From: JBQTKD01 sp963703165
Lineage (GTDB): Bacteria; Actinomycetota; Actinomycetes; Sporichthyales; Sporichthyaceae
Assembly (NCBI GenBank): GCA_963703165.1
Contig: OY969798.1
Coordinates: 2,046,001 to 2,110,000 of the forward strand
Direction of reading: 5' to 3'
DNA length: 64,000 nt
The notes under the pieces were generated by a model. It made no database searches and had not been told where the DNA came from. It worked only from the letters and a program-made list of their open reading frames with translations. A program made the position numbers and the translations under genes. Positions 50,211 to 58,241 of this stretch are shown piece after piece (position 1 is the first letter of the stretch; each line of letters starts with the position of its first letter).

Positions 50211-50882
50211 TTAGCGGGTCCAGGCCGTGACCCGGCGACGGCGCGCGACTCCGATGCCGACCAGCGCGAGGCCGCCGAGCGCGGCGACGCCACCGGCGCC
50301 CATGGTCAACGGGTCGAGCCCGGTGCCCGCGGCGGCACCGAAGCCGGTCCGGGGTGCGCCGATCGGGAGCTGACCGCCGCGCGGCCTTTCAGCCGGGGTC
50401 GGCTTGTCCGGGACGCGGACAACGGTCTGCCGAGGCGGCTGACGCTTGATCGTCACGGTCGTCTTGGGGGTGGTGCCCTTCGCCACGGCCCTGCCCGCGG
50501 CGGGCGCCTGGTCCGGCTTGCCCTTCGCCTCGACCTTGCCGTCGGCGACGGCGACCTTCGGCTGGCCGGCGCCGTAGAACGCGGCCTCACCGATCGCGTC
50601 GGGCCGGTCGACCTTGAACGCCGGACGCACACTCTTGCGCGGCTTCGCCGGGGTGACGGGCTTGGCCGGCGCCTTCGGCGTCTTGGTGATGTGGACCCGC
50701 GGCTTGCTCGGCTTGCTCGGCTTGCTGGGCTTGCTCGGGTAACTGGACTTGTGGACCGGCGGGGAGTCCTCCTGGCCGCCGGACCAGTCGATCGGGCCGG
50801 CGTCGGCGAACGCGGTGGCAGCCGGACCGAGCGCCACCAGGGCACCCATCGTGGCCGCCGCAAGAATCTGAGCCTTCTTCAC
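50211..50882 (-). CDS. Sortase substrate with GAPRTGFG sorting signal
   Basis: 223 aa from GTG 50882 (GGGGGGA 6 nt upstream). Signal peptide VKKAQILAAATMGALVALGPAATAFA, very similar to that of the smaller substrate. The mature protein has four SKP tripeptide repeats, a Lys/Pro-rich linker, and a charged beta-like region (KVAVADGKVEAKGKPDQ, TVTIKRQPPRQTVVRV). The C terminus is GAPRTGFGA, membrane helix and RRRR tail. It is probably wall-anchored by the class F sortase at 48953. Earlier in-frame codons up to 50969 lack a signal-peptide context. Confidence 0.82.
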   Translation of the reverse strand: MKKAQILAAATMGALVALGPAATAFADAGPIDWSGGQEDSPPVHKSSYPSKPSKPSKPSKPRVHITKTPKAPAKPVTPAKPRKSVRPAFKVDRPDAIGEAAFYGAGQPKVAVADGKVEAKGKPDQAPAAGRAVAKGTTPKTTVTIKRQPPRQTVVRVPDKPTPAERPRGGQLPIGAPRTGFGAAAGTGLDPLTMGAGGVAALGGLALVGIGVARRRRVTAWTR

Positions 50883-50993
50883 GAAAATCCCCCCGAATAC
50901 GGTTGTGCATGGAACGCGCCCCCGCCCGAAACCAGACCAGATCCGGACTATTCGTAATCTTACGATCACGCTGCGTCGTAGTTAGGGTTGCTC

Positions 50994-52469
50994 ATGCATC
51001 AGGCGTGTCGGGTTCCGGAGCCCCCCGCGCGAAGGCCACCACGCCCGGTCGGGGCCGGGTGCAGCCGCCGGGCGTTGGCCCTGGCGATGGCCGCGGTGTT
51101 CGCGATCGCCCTGTTCGTCGCCCTGGCCGGGATCGGTGTGCGCTCGACGATGGGCGGGCGCGCGGCGGTCGACGAACCGCAGTACCTGCTCTCGGCCGAG
51201 TCGCTGTTCCACGACCGCAACCTCGACATCGCCGATGAACTCGCGGCCGAGACCTGGCGGAAGTACCACGACCTCGAACTACCGGTGCAGACGCAGGCGC
51301 GCGCCGACGGGCGGCGGATCAGTCCGCACGACCCGCTCCTGCCGGTACTGATCGCCATCCCCTACGGCCTCGGAGGTCTGGTCGCCGCCAAGGCCACGGT
51401 CGCCTTCCTGGCCGGCCTCACCGCCGCGGGCACCCTCTGGGTCGCCGTGCGGCGCTTCCGCGTCGGGCTGCGCACCGCGGCGGTCGGCGTCGGCCTGGCC
51501 TTCGCCTCCCCACCGTTGGCCGTGTACGGCCAGCAGGTGTACCCGGAGATCCCCGCCGCGCTGGCCGTGGTCGCTGCCGTCGCGGCGCTGACCGGCAAGC
51601 TCAACCGCTGGGGGCTGCTCTGGTTCGCGCTCGCGGTCGTCGCGCTGCCGTGGCTTTCGGTGAAGTACGCCCCGGTCGCCGCGACCCTCGCCCTGATCGC
51701 GCTCGGCAAGCTGGCCTGGACCTTGCGGTGGCGAGCGTTCACCGCGCTGTTCGCCGTGCTCGCCGCGTCCGGCATGGCGTATCTGCTGGTGCATCACGCG
51801 ATCTGGGGCGGCTGGACCGTCTACGCCTCCGGGGATCACTTCTCGACCGACGGTGAGTTCGCGGTCGTCGGCACCGAGGTGAATCTGTGGGGCCGCACGC
51901 AACGCCTGGCGGCCCTGCTCATCGACCGCGACTACGGCCTCGCCGCGTGGCAACCGGGATGGCTGCTGGTCCTCGGCGCGCTCGGCGCGCTGCTCGCGGA
52001 CAAGGCCCGACGACACTCCCCTTCGGTGGCCGCGACCTTGCTGCTCCCCGCCGCGGCCGGGTGGCTGATCGCCACGTTCGTCGCCCTGACCATGAACGGC
52101 TTCTGGTTCCCCGGCCGCCAGGTCGTCGTGATCCTGCCTCTGGTCCTGCTGCTGATCCTGTGGTGGCTGGACTCGACGCCCCTGCCCGTACGCGTCCTGG
52201 CCACCGGCCTGGCCGCGATGGGTCCCATCGTCCTGGTGGCCCTGCTGATCGACGGCCACCGCAACGAGATCCAGTGGGTGGGCGCCGCCCGCACCCGCGG
52301 GGTCGACGACCCGCTGCACCGCGGCTGGGTCGAACTGCTTCCCGAGTACCGGGCGCCCGGCAACGTCGGGCTGTGGGAGGTGCACGGCGTGTGGCTCGCG
52401 ATGTTCGCGGCGATCGCCCTCGCCGGCTGGGTCGGGGTGCGCGCCCGGCGCACGGAGGTGGCGAGATGA
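50994..52469 (+). CDS. Polytopic membrane protein, GT-C glycosyltransferase-like
   Basis: 491 aa from ATG 50994 (AGGG 7 nt upstream) with about 12 membrane helices. The loop after helix 1 contains AAVDEPQYLLSAESLFHDRNLDI, an acidic pair in the position of the catalytic GT-C residues, followed by ELPVQTQARADGRRISPHDPLLPV. It resembles actinobacterial dolichyl-phosphate-mannose-type transferases. A lipid-linked sugar donor and an envelope glycan or protein acceptor are expected from the fold. It is coupled to a tiny lipoprotein gene by ATGA overlap. Confidence 0.7.
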   Translation: MHQACRVPEPPARRPPRPVGAGCSRRALALAMAAVFAIALFVALAGIGVRSTMGGRAAVDEPQYLLSAESLFHDRNLDIADELAAETWRKYHDLELPVQTQARADGRRISPHDPLLPVLIAIPYGLGGLVAAKATVAFLAGLTAAGTLWVAVRRFRVGLRTAAVGVGLAFASPPLAVYGQQVYPEIPAALAVVAAVAALTGKLNRWGLLWFALAVVALPWLSVKYAPVAATLALIALGKLAWTLRWRAFTALFAVLAASGMAYLLVHHAIWGGWTVYASGDHFSTDGEFAVVGTEVNLWGRTQRLAALLIDRDYGLAAWQPGWLLVLGALGALLADKARRHSPSVAATLLLPAAAGWLIATFVALTMNGFWFPGRQVVVILPLVLLLILWWLDSTPLPVRVLATGLAAMGPIVLVALLIDGHRNEIQWVGAARTRGVDDPLHRGWVELLPEYRAPGNVGLWEVHGVWLAMFAAIALAGWVGVRARRTEVAR

Positions 52470-52591
52470 GTCCGCGTCAGGCCGCGCTGGCCGCAGTCGT
52501 TGTCGCAGTGCTGCTCACCGGCTGTGCCGACGACGACGGTGAGTCCATCAACCCGCGCGTCCCCGAGCCGGCCCCGACGGCCGGCCCTTAA
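52466..52591 (+). CDS. 41-aa lipoprotein
   Basis: ATG 52466 overlaps the stop of the GT-C-like gene. MSPRQAALAAVVVAVLLTGC is a full lipoprotein signal with lipobox LTGC, leaving a mature peptide of only ~22 residues (CADDDGESINPRVPEPAP and a TAGP end). No family is recognised. It might assist the membrane enzyme or be a surface spacer. Confidence 0.65.
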   Translation: MSPRQAALAAVVVAVLLTGCADDDGESINPRVPEPAPTAGP

Positions 52592-52606
52592 CCGCGTCCC
52601 GCCGAC

Positions 52607-53281
52607 TCAGCCGCCGGGGATGTTGGGGTCGACCTCGCCGGTGTCCGGCCGCGAGACCTCCATCAGGTCGACGATGAAGACCAGCGTGGAGCCGGCGGGG
52701 ATGCCCGGTTGCGAGCGGTCGCCGTAGCCCATGGACGCGGGGATGACGATCTCGCGACGACCGCCGAGCTTCATCCCGACGATGCCGCCGGCGAAGCCGG
52801 GCACCACGCGGTTGAGCGGGAACTCGATGGGCTCGGGGCCGCTCTGCCACGAGGCGTCGAAGACCGAGCCGTCGCTGTAGAGGGCGCCGACGTAGCGGAC
52901 CTTGACGGTGTCGGTGGGCCGCGCGGCCTCGCCGTTCCCGATCATCAGATCGCGGATGACCAAACCCGTCGGCGCGTCGCCGGTGCCCTTGGCGAGCACC
53001 GGTTCCTTGTCGAAGTTCTGGCCGTTCTTGGTGACCTCCGGGACGCCGTCCAGCGCCTTCAGGCCGATCGGAGCCGCGGAGGGCGTCGGGAAGGTCGGGA
53101 TCGGCACCTCGTCCGCCGCGGGCTGGGCGTTGGACCCGGTCTGGGCGGCCGCGTCCTTCTCGTCGTCGCCGCCGCAGGCGGCCAACGAGATAGTGAGGGC
53201 CAAAGCGGCCCCCACTCCCGTGACGGCGCGGACCATGCGACGGGAGCGGACGGGGCCGGCGAAATTCGAAGAAGAAGTCAC
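52607..53281 (-). CDS. FKBP-type peptidyl-prolyl isomerase, lipoprotein
   Basis: 224 aa. A signal with lipobox LAACGG, a spacer, and a C-terminal FKBP domain from ~residue 110: TDTVKVRYVGALYSDGSVFDAS, PIEFPLNRVVPGFAGGIVGMKLGGRREIVIPASMGYGD, TLVFIVDLMEV. The domain is complete. It works on proteins outside the membrane, like the cyclophilin lipoprotein at 10688. GTG 53281 is the longest start; ATG at residue 16 also leaves a good signal peptide. Confidence 0.92.
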   Translation of the reverse strand: MTSSSNFAGPVRSRRMVRAVTGVGAALALTISLAACGGDDEKDAAAQTGSNAQPAADEVPIPTFPTPSAAPIGLKALDGVPEVTKNGQNFDKEPVLAKGTGDAPTGLVIRDLMIGNGEAARPTDTVKVRYVGALYSDGSVFDASWQSGPEPIEFPLNRVVPGFAGGIVGMKLGGRREIVIPASMGYGDRSQPGIPAGSTLVFIVDLMEVSRPDTGEVDPNIPGG

Positions 53282-53331
53282 CTTCGGATACTCGCCGATA
53301 CTCGCCCGCAGGCGACGGAGACGCGCCGGGC

Positions 53332-54399
53332 TCAGCCTGCGGGGCGCGTCACTGCCTGGATCCAGCCACTCGGTGCCCCGGCGGCTCCGCCGGAGACCGT
53401 GACCAGGTGATCGATACGGCCGACGGTCATGCCGTACCGGGCCGTCGGCACGTCGACGGTCCCGTTCAGCGCCAGCTGCACCCCCAGCCAGGGCAGGTTC
53501 ACCCCGGAGGCGGCGGAGACGTCGATGCCGGCGGCCATGCGCGGGTTCACGTCGATGACCTTCGGTCCGTCGCGGCCGACCATGAACTGGACGTTGTAGA
53601 GAGCGGACAGGCCGAACTCGGCGGTGATCGCCTCCGCCACCGCGACCAATTCCGGCGAGCGTTCGATGCGCTGGGTGCGCCGGTCGAGCTTGCGGCGGGC
53701 GACGGCGGCGATGAGTTCACCCTCGGCGCTGAGGCAGTCGATGCTGGACTCGGCGCCCGGGAGCAGCTCGCTGACCACGAGCGGGTCGAAGGACTCGACG
53801 CCGGCGAGCGCGTCGAGAGTCGCGTGCAGACCGACCCGGTCGCTCGGGAAGTCCGAGAGCGCGGCCAGCGGGGAAGCCGTCGGGTCGACGATGCGGAACC
53901 CACCGCCGCCCTCGCCGCGGTTGGGCTTGAAGCAGACGCCGGTTCCGCCGGCCGCGATCTCCTCGTACGCCGCGGCGAACTCGGCGGAGGTCGTCACCAC
54001 GCGGTAGCGCGGGGCGGCGTGCGGGGCGATGCGCTCCAGAGCGGCGTAGAGCGTGCCCTTGTCGTTGACGGCGCGCAGCGAACCCGGCGACCCGGCCACG
54101 AGCACGCGGGTGCCGGCGGCCTCGAACGCGAAGCGGTGCGCGGCGATGGTCTCGAGGTGCCGCTTGGGCACGAAGACGTCGATGCGGTGCTTGGCGCAGA
54201 AGTCCAGGGCCCACTCGACGTAGGCCGGGGCCGGGAGGGCGGGCTCGGTGAAGGTCTGGTCGCAGGCGCCGAGGAACACGCCGTCCAGGGTGTCGTGGGA
54301 GCCGTAGATCTCGACGGGGACGCCGTCCGGGTTGTGCCTGATCAGGTTCACCGCGTGATACGCCGAGGAGAACGTCCTGTTGAACCAGACGCGGTACAC
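53332..54399 (-). CDS. ATP-grasp family protein
   Basis: 355 aa from GTG 54399 (AAAGG 7 nt upstream). N-terminal Rossmann-like pre-grasp domain (MYRVWFNRTFSSAYHAVNLIRHNPDG), then an ATP-grasp region with GTGVCFKPNRGEGGGGFRIV (glycine-rich lid and Lys), SELLPGAESSIDCLS and the metal ligands in NVQFMVGRDGPKVIDVNPRMAAG. It matches ATP-dependent carboxylate-amine ligases of the CarB-like D-ala/glutathione superfamily. Substrate unknown. Its gene is single, 50 bp after... the FKBP gene follows it on the same strand at a 50-bp distance. Confidence 0.85.
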   Translation of the reverse strand: MYRVWFNRTFSSAYHAVNLIRHNPDGVPVEIYGSHDTLDGVFLGACDQTFTEPALPAPAYVEWALDFCAKHRIDVFVPKRHLETIAAHRFAFEAAGTRVLVAGSPGSLRAVNDKGTLYAALERIAPHAAPRYRVVTTSAEFAAAYEEIAAGGTGVCFKPNRGEGGGGFRIVDPTASPLAALSDFPSDRVGLHATLDALAGVESFDPLVVSELLPGAESSIDCLSAEGELIAAVARRKLDRRTQRIERSPELVAVAEAITAEFGLSALYNVQFMVGRDGPKVIDVNPRMAAGIDVSAASGVNLPWLGVQLALNGTVDVPTARYGMTVGRIDHLVTVSGGAAGAPSGWIQAVTRPAG

Positions 54400-54511
54400 G
54401 TTGTTGCCTTTCGCCCCCGCGGCCGAACTGCCGGCGGACGCCCAGATTAGGCCGAACGTGTTACAGCCACAGGTCCGAATGGCAAGGGGAGGGTCGAGCT
54501 TTACCCGCTCA

Positions 54512-54528
54512 CCTGACGCTACGTCAGG
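54512..54528. repeat. CCTGACG-CTA-CGTCAGG palindrome
   Basis: A perfect 7-bp stem with CTA centre, 15 bp after the 3' end of the GNAT gene (minus strand). Same family as the palindromes at 12090 and 61373. Confidence 0.65.
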
Positions 54529-54543
54529 ACATATGCGGCGGGG

Positions 54544-54969
54544 TCACAGATCTCGGGAGAAATGGAACGCGACGATCGGCATCCGCTCGCGGAAGTAGAA
54601 GCGATGCGCGTCGAGCCGGTGTGTGCCCGAGTCCAGGTCGATCACCGTGCAGCCGGCCGCCCGGGCCACCTCCGCCAGGTGGTCGAGCATCGCCTTGCCC
54701 GCGCCGGTGCTGCGGCTCGTCGACGCCGTGCAGAGGTCGTCGACGTAGAGCTTGCGCCCCTGATGAGTCAGCGCGATCACCCGCCATCCCGCGACGACCA
54801 CGCATCGACCGTCGACGTAGCCGGCGGTGAACCGGAGGCCCTGCGGGTGGCCCTCGGCGTAGATCGCGACGAAGTCCTCCGCGGTCAGGTGAGGTCGGAG
54901 CTCCACCAGCACCGGAAGGACCTCGTCGATCAGTCGTGTGTCGTCAGGCGCGATGTCGCGGATGTCCAT
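54544..54969 (-). CDS. GNAT-family N-acetyltransferase
   Basis: 141 aa. LRFTAGYVDGRCVVVAGWRV, KLYVDDLCTASTSRSTGAGKAMLDHLAEVARAAGCTVIDLDSGTHRLDAHRFYF follows the GNAT fold. The acetyl-CoA loop R/Q-x-x-G-x-G/A reads RSTGAGKAM, and the substrate side ends HRFYFRERM, a frequent pattern for small-molecule acetyltransferases. Acceptor unknown. It is followed by a CTGACG-type palindrome. Confidence 0.9.
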   Translation of the reverse strand: MDIRDIAPDDTRLIDEVLPVLVELRPHLTAEDFVAIYAEGHPQGLRFTAGYVDGRCVVVAGWRVIALTHQGRKLYVDDLCTASTSRSTGAGKAMLDHLAEVARAAGCTVIDLDSGTHRLDAHRFYFRERMPIVAFHFSRDL

Positions 54970-55023
54970 GGGCCATTGTCTCCGGCCACCCGATGCAGGC
55001 GTCCACGCGATTTCCCGCAGGCG

Positions 55024-55353
55024 TCAGCCGACGTACCGCTCCAGCGCCTCACGCGCGATGTCCGAGACCTTGCGTCCCTCCGCGGCCGCGCGCGCCTCGA
55101 CCTTGGCGCGCAACTGCGGCGAGAGCCGGAAGGTCACCTGCGGTGAATCGGTGCCACGGTCACCGGACAGCGACGGTCGACCGCGGCTGACCACGGCCAA
55201 CGCTTCCGCCGCAGCGCTCGCTGCGTACTCCTCCGTGACGCGCCGTCCACGACTGTCGCGCACGTCGGTCGCGTCCAGATCCACCTCCGGCGCGAGAACC
55301 GCTTCCTTCGGCTCGCCGGACCCGTCGCGGACCTGAACCTTCTTGCGGGCCAT
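55024..55353 (-). CDS. Antitoxin of a BrnT/BrnA-like pair (ribbon-helix-helix)
   Basis: 109 aa. MARKKVQVRDGSGEPKEAVLAPEVDLDATDVRDSRGRRVTEEYAASAAAEAL is charged and probably wraps the toxin; QVTFRLSPQLRAKVEARAAAEGRKVSDIAREALERYV is a C-terminal ribbon-helix-helix DNA-binding domain. This places the RHH at the C terminus. The ATG overlaps the toxin stop as TGATG. It should repress its own promoter through the palindrome at 55593. Confidence 0.82.
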   Translation of the reverse strand: MARKKVQVRDGSGEPKEAVLAPEVDLDATDVRDSRGRRVTEEYAASAAAEALAVVSRGRPSLSGDRGTDSPQVTFRLSPQLRAKVEARAAAEGRKVSDIAREALERYVG

Positions 55354-55586
55354 CACAGACTCCCTCGGTAATCCGGCATCGCATGGATCACGAGAAGCTC
55401 GTCCTCGAGAATCAACGCAACGATCCGTACGGTCCGCCCGGTGGTGTCCTCGCCGACCCACACCAGGCGTGCATCCGCGATCTCGGTCGGCGACACGAAC
55501 ATCGGCTCGACGTTCAACATCACGTCGAGGATGTGCGCGACACCGACCTTGTGACGTCGAGCGCGTCGCGTGATCCGGATCTGCAC
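55353..55586 (-). CDS. BrnT-like toxin
   Basis: 77 aa from GTG 55586. VQIRITRRARRHKVGVAHILDVMLNVEP and WVGEDTTGRTVRIVALILEDELLVIHAMPDYR follow the short BrnT/RelE-like fold; the family member order is toxin first, antitoxin second, as here. BrnT members cleave RNA. The start lies only 6 bp from a 19-bp palindrome, which would leave almost no leader. The earlier frame is open but does not resemble the family. Confidence 0.75.
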   Translation of the reverse strand: MQIRITRRARRHKVGVAHILDVMLNVEPMFVSPTEIADARLVWVGEDTTGRTVRIVALILEDELLVIHAMPDYRGSL

Positions 55587-55592
55587 CCACAG

Positions 55593-55611
55593 ATTATTGC
55601 ACTGCAATAAT
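55593..55611. promoter_or_regulatory. 19-bp palindromic operator of the toxin-antitoxin pair
   Basis: ATTATTGCACTGCAATAAT is a perfect palindrome around a central C and the most AT-rich spot of this GC-rich region. It directly precedes the toxin start, and AT-rich arms could include the -10 element. Confidence 0.75.
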
Positions 55612-55646
55612 AGAAGCGTCCGAGGCAAGCTGCAACGTCGCGACCG

Positions 55647-56681
55647 CTAGTTGATGTCGCGCTTGGCAAAGAGCGCCAATCCAACGGTGAGGATCGCGGC
55701 GGTGATCACGGCGAGCACCATGCCGGCGTGGGCGTGGGTGATCACGTGCTCGTAGGAGCCGACGACCAGGCGGCCGGTCTCGTCGCGGTGCTGCCCCTCG
55801 AGCTGGATCGTGTAGGGCTCCTTCATCACGAAGGCGATGACGTTGTCCGTGAACAACCATTGCTGCCAGGCCGGCTTGAGCGCCCGGATCATGCTCTCGA
55901 GGATCGCGAAGTACACGAACCCGACACCGAGTGCCGCCGCGGTGTGGCGCATGGCGTTGGCGATCCCGAAGCCGACGAGCGCCGCGACGACGGTGATGAG
56001 GACACCGCGGCCCGCGGTCACGAGGTAGTCACCCCAGAACCCGTCGGGCACCTCGGTCGTACCGCGCGAGGACGCGAGCCACATGTTCTCGGCGAGGCCG
56101 GCGACCTGCAGGGTGACGGCGAGCGCGACGGCGGCACCGGCGAGCACAGCGAGCTTGGCGCCCATCACCCGGAGGCGACGGGGAGCCCAGAAAAGCTGGG
56201 CGACCAGTGAGCGGGTGGACCACTCCGCGCCGATGAAGGTGGCGCCGATCAGGAAGGCGATCGCTGCGCCGGCGAAGCCGAGGAACAGCACGCCGTCGGG
56301 GCCGTCGGAGGCGAGGCTGAACGGCGCCTTGTCGATGAAGTTGTCGATGGAGCCGAAGTTCTCGGCGGTCGGAACCTCACCGCAGGCCTGTTCGGCCGTC
56401 ATCCCCTTGGGCCGGTTGGCCGCGCACTCGGCGTGCCACTGCGCGTTCTCGGCGACGATCGCGGCTCGGCGTGCCTCGGCATCGGCGAGCACGCCGGGGC
56501 CGGGCTTGGAGTACTGGGTGGACGCGAAGACCACGCCGACCGCGTAGAGGACCGCCGTCAGGATCAGCACGACCCGGATGAAACGTCGCGAGGCGAACCG
56601 GCGGACCTCGGCGCGCAGCAGCGACGGGCGCCGAGCGGTCGTCGGGGCGGCGGGTTGCGGACGGACGTCGAGCAGACTCAT
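55647..56681 (-). CDS. ABC-2 type transporter permease
   Basis: 344 aa, six predicted membrane helices (for example VVLILTAVLYAVGVVFAS, LGFAGAAIAFLIGATFIGAEW, AVLAGAAVALAVTLQVAGL) with a large first extracytoplasmic loop of ~90 residues containing two Cys. The ATFIGAEWSTRSLVAQLFWAPRR segment is typical of actinobacterial ABC-2 permeases. The start ATG overlaps the stop of the ATPase gene (TCAT on the + strand), so the two are translationally coupled. Substrate unknown. Confidence 0.9.
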   Translation of the reverse strand: MSLLDVRPQPAAPTTARRPSLLRAEVRRFASRRFIRVVLILTAVLYAVGVVFASTQYSKPGPGVLADAEARRAAIVAENAQWHAECAANRPKGMTAEQACGEVPTAENFGSIDNFIDKAPFSLASDGPDGVLFLGFAGAAIAFLIGATFIGAEWSTRSLVAQLFWAPRRLRVMGAKLAVLAGAAVALAVTLQVAGLAENMWLASSRGTTEVPDGFWGDYLVTAGRGVLITVVAALVGFGIANAMRHTAAALGVGFVYFAILESMIRALKPAWQQWLFTDNVIAFVMKEPYTIQLEGQHRDETGRLVVGSYEHVITHAHAGMVLAVITAAILTVGLALFAKRDIN

Positions 56682-57604
56682 GAGTGGTTTCCTCCGGTCA
56701 ACTCGAGGAAGGCGTCCTCGAGGTCTGCGGCGACGGGGATCAGTTCGGACAGGTAGTGGCCGTGGGAGGCCAGCAGGCGGTTCAGGTCGGCCGGGTCGGT
56801 GCTCGGCGCGACGGTCAGCGAACCGTCGGTGCGCTGGGCGACGATCCGGTGGCCGGCGTCCTCCAGGACACGTCGGGCGGCCGGGATGTTCGGGACGCGC
56901 ACGGTGACCTCGCCGGTGGTGCGGCGGGTCAGCACCTCGCGCACCGGGCCGGAGGCGACGCAGCGGCCCTTGGCCATGACGGAGACGTTGTCGCAGACCT
57001 GTTCGACCTCGGCGAGGATGTGCGAGGACAGGAAGACGGTGGTGTGCCCGTCGGCGCCGAGGCGGCGGATCAGGTCACGGGTGTCCTTGATGCCGGCCGG
57101 GTCCAGGCCGTTGCTGGGCTCGTCGAGGATCAGCAGGCGCGGGGCCTTGAGCAGGGCGGCGGCGATGCCGAGGCGCTGCTTCATGCCGAGCGAGTAGCCC
57201 TTGAAGCGTTCGTCGGCGCGGTCGCGCAGGTCGACCATCTCCAGGCACTCCTCGACCCGGGCGTGCGAGACGCCGGCGATGTCGGCGAGCAGACGCAGGT
57301 TGAGGCGGCCGGTGAAGCCGGGGAAGAACAGGGGCGTCTCCACGAGGGCACCGACGGCGGTGATCGCGTCGGGCAGACCGTCGGGGACGCGGTGGCCGAG
57401 CAGGCGCAGTTCACCGGCGTCGACGGAGACCAGGCCGAGCAGGGCCCGGATGGTCGTCGTCTTGCCCGAGCCGTTAGGGCCGAGGAAGCCGTGCACCCCG
57501 CCCGCCTCGACGACCAACTCGACGTTGTCCAACGCACGCAATGCGGGCTTTCCGCGGCGGCGATAGGTCTTGGTGGCCCCGTGGACCTCGATGACGCTTC
57601 CCAT
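56678..57604 (-). CDS. ABC transporter ATP-binding protein
   Basis: 308 aa from ATG 57604. Walker A GPNGSGKTTT, Q loop VETPLFFPG, signature YSLGMKQRLGIA (LSGGQ variant), Walker B LLILDEPSNGLDP and H loop FLSSHIL are complete. The C-terminal ~90 residues resemble the regulatory tail of drug/antibiotic exporters of the CcmA/DrrA type. It powers the ABC-2 permease encoded next. Confidence 0.95.
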   Translation of the reverse strand: MGSVIEVHGATKTYRRRGKPALRALDNVELVVEAGGVHGFLGPNGSGKTTTIRALLGLVSVDAGELRLLGHRVPDGLPDAITAVGALVETPLFFPGFTGRLNLRLLADIAGVSHARVEECLEMVDLRDRADERFKGYSLGMKQRLGIAAALLKAPRLLILDEPSNGLDPAGIKDTRDLIRRLGADGHTTVFLSSHILAEVEQVCDNVSVMAKGRCVASGPVREVLTRRTTGEVTVRVPNIPAARRVLEDAGHRIVAQRTDGSLTVAPSTDPADLNRLLASHGHYLSELIPVAADLEDAFLELTGGNHS

Positions 57605-57732
57605 ACGAGGTCCGACGCGAGGAGGGCCCGGCGAGTTGCCCGTCCGCAGCGAAATGCCCGAACGGAGGATGCGACTCGGGCTGTTGGTACCGGGGCGGGG
57701 AACTCGTCGGAGGGCGTTGGCATCATGAACAG

Positions 57733-58098
57733 ATGGCCGACGACCACGACGTGCGACGCATCGCGTTGTCGCTGCCGCACGTCGTCGAGAACTCCAGCGA
57801 CGGTTTCGATTTTCGCGTCGGCAACAAAGGCTTCGTCTGGTCGTATCCCGATCGTGTCGGGGGCAAGCGAGTCCTGCGGACGGACGTCGCGGTCCTCTAC
57901 GTCGGCGACGAGGCGGAGAAGCAGGCATTGCTGCTCGGTGAACCGGACCTCTTCTTCACCGCCCCCGGCTGGGACGGCTGGCCGCTGGTCATGCTGCGAC
58001 TGCCCAAGGTGCGCACGAAGCGGTTGACCGAGCTCCTGACCGACGCCTGGCGTATGCGAGCACCCGCCGAATTGCAAGGCGCGCTCGACGAATTGTGA
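57733..58098 (+). CDS. MmcQ/YjbR family protein
   Basis: 121 aa. VRRIALSLPHVVENSSDGFDFRVGNKGFVWSYPDRV and the C-terminal WPLVMLRLPKVRTKRLTELLTDAWRMRAP match the MmcQ/YjbR (DUF419) fold, a CyaY-like small protein thought to bind DNA or ligands. Function unknown. It is divergent from the ABC transporter genes. Confidence 0.88.
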   Translation: MADDHDVRRIALSLPHVVENSSDGFDFRVGNKGFVWSYPDRVGGKRVLRTDVAVLYVGDEAEKQALLLGEPDLFFTAPGWDGWPLVMLRLPKVRTKRLTELLTDAWRMRAPAELQGALDEL

Positions 58099-58241
58099 AT
58101 AGCTCACGACCGGCGTGGTACTTCCGATAACCGCATAGCTGCCGGTCGCAGGACACTCTTCTGGAAGTCGGGTCAACGTCGCCTTTAAGACAGGTGACAC
58201 GACGACTCTCAGCCCCGTCGGACGAAGTCCTAGGGGGACTG

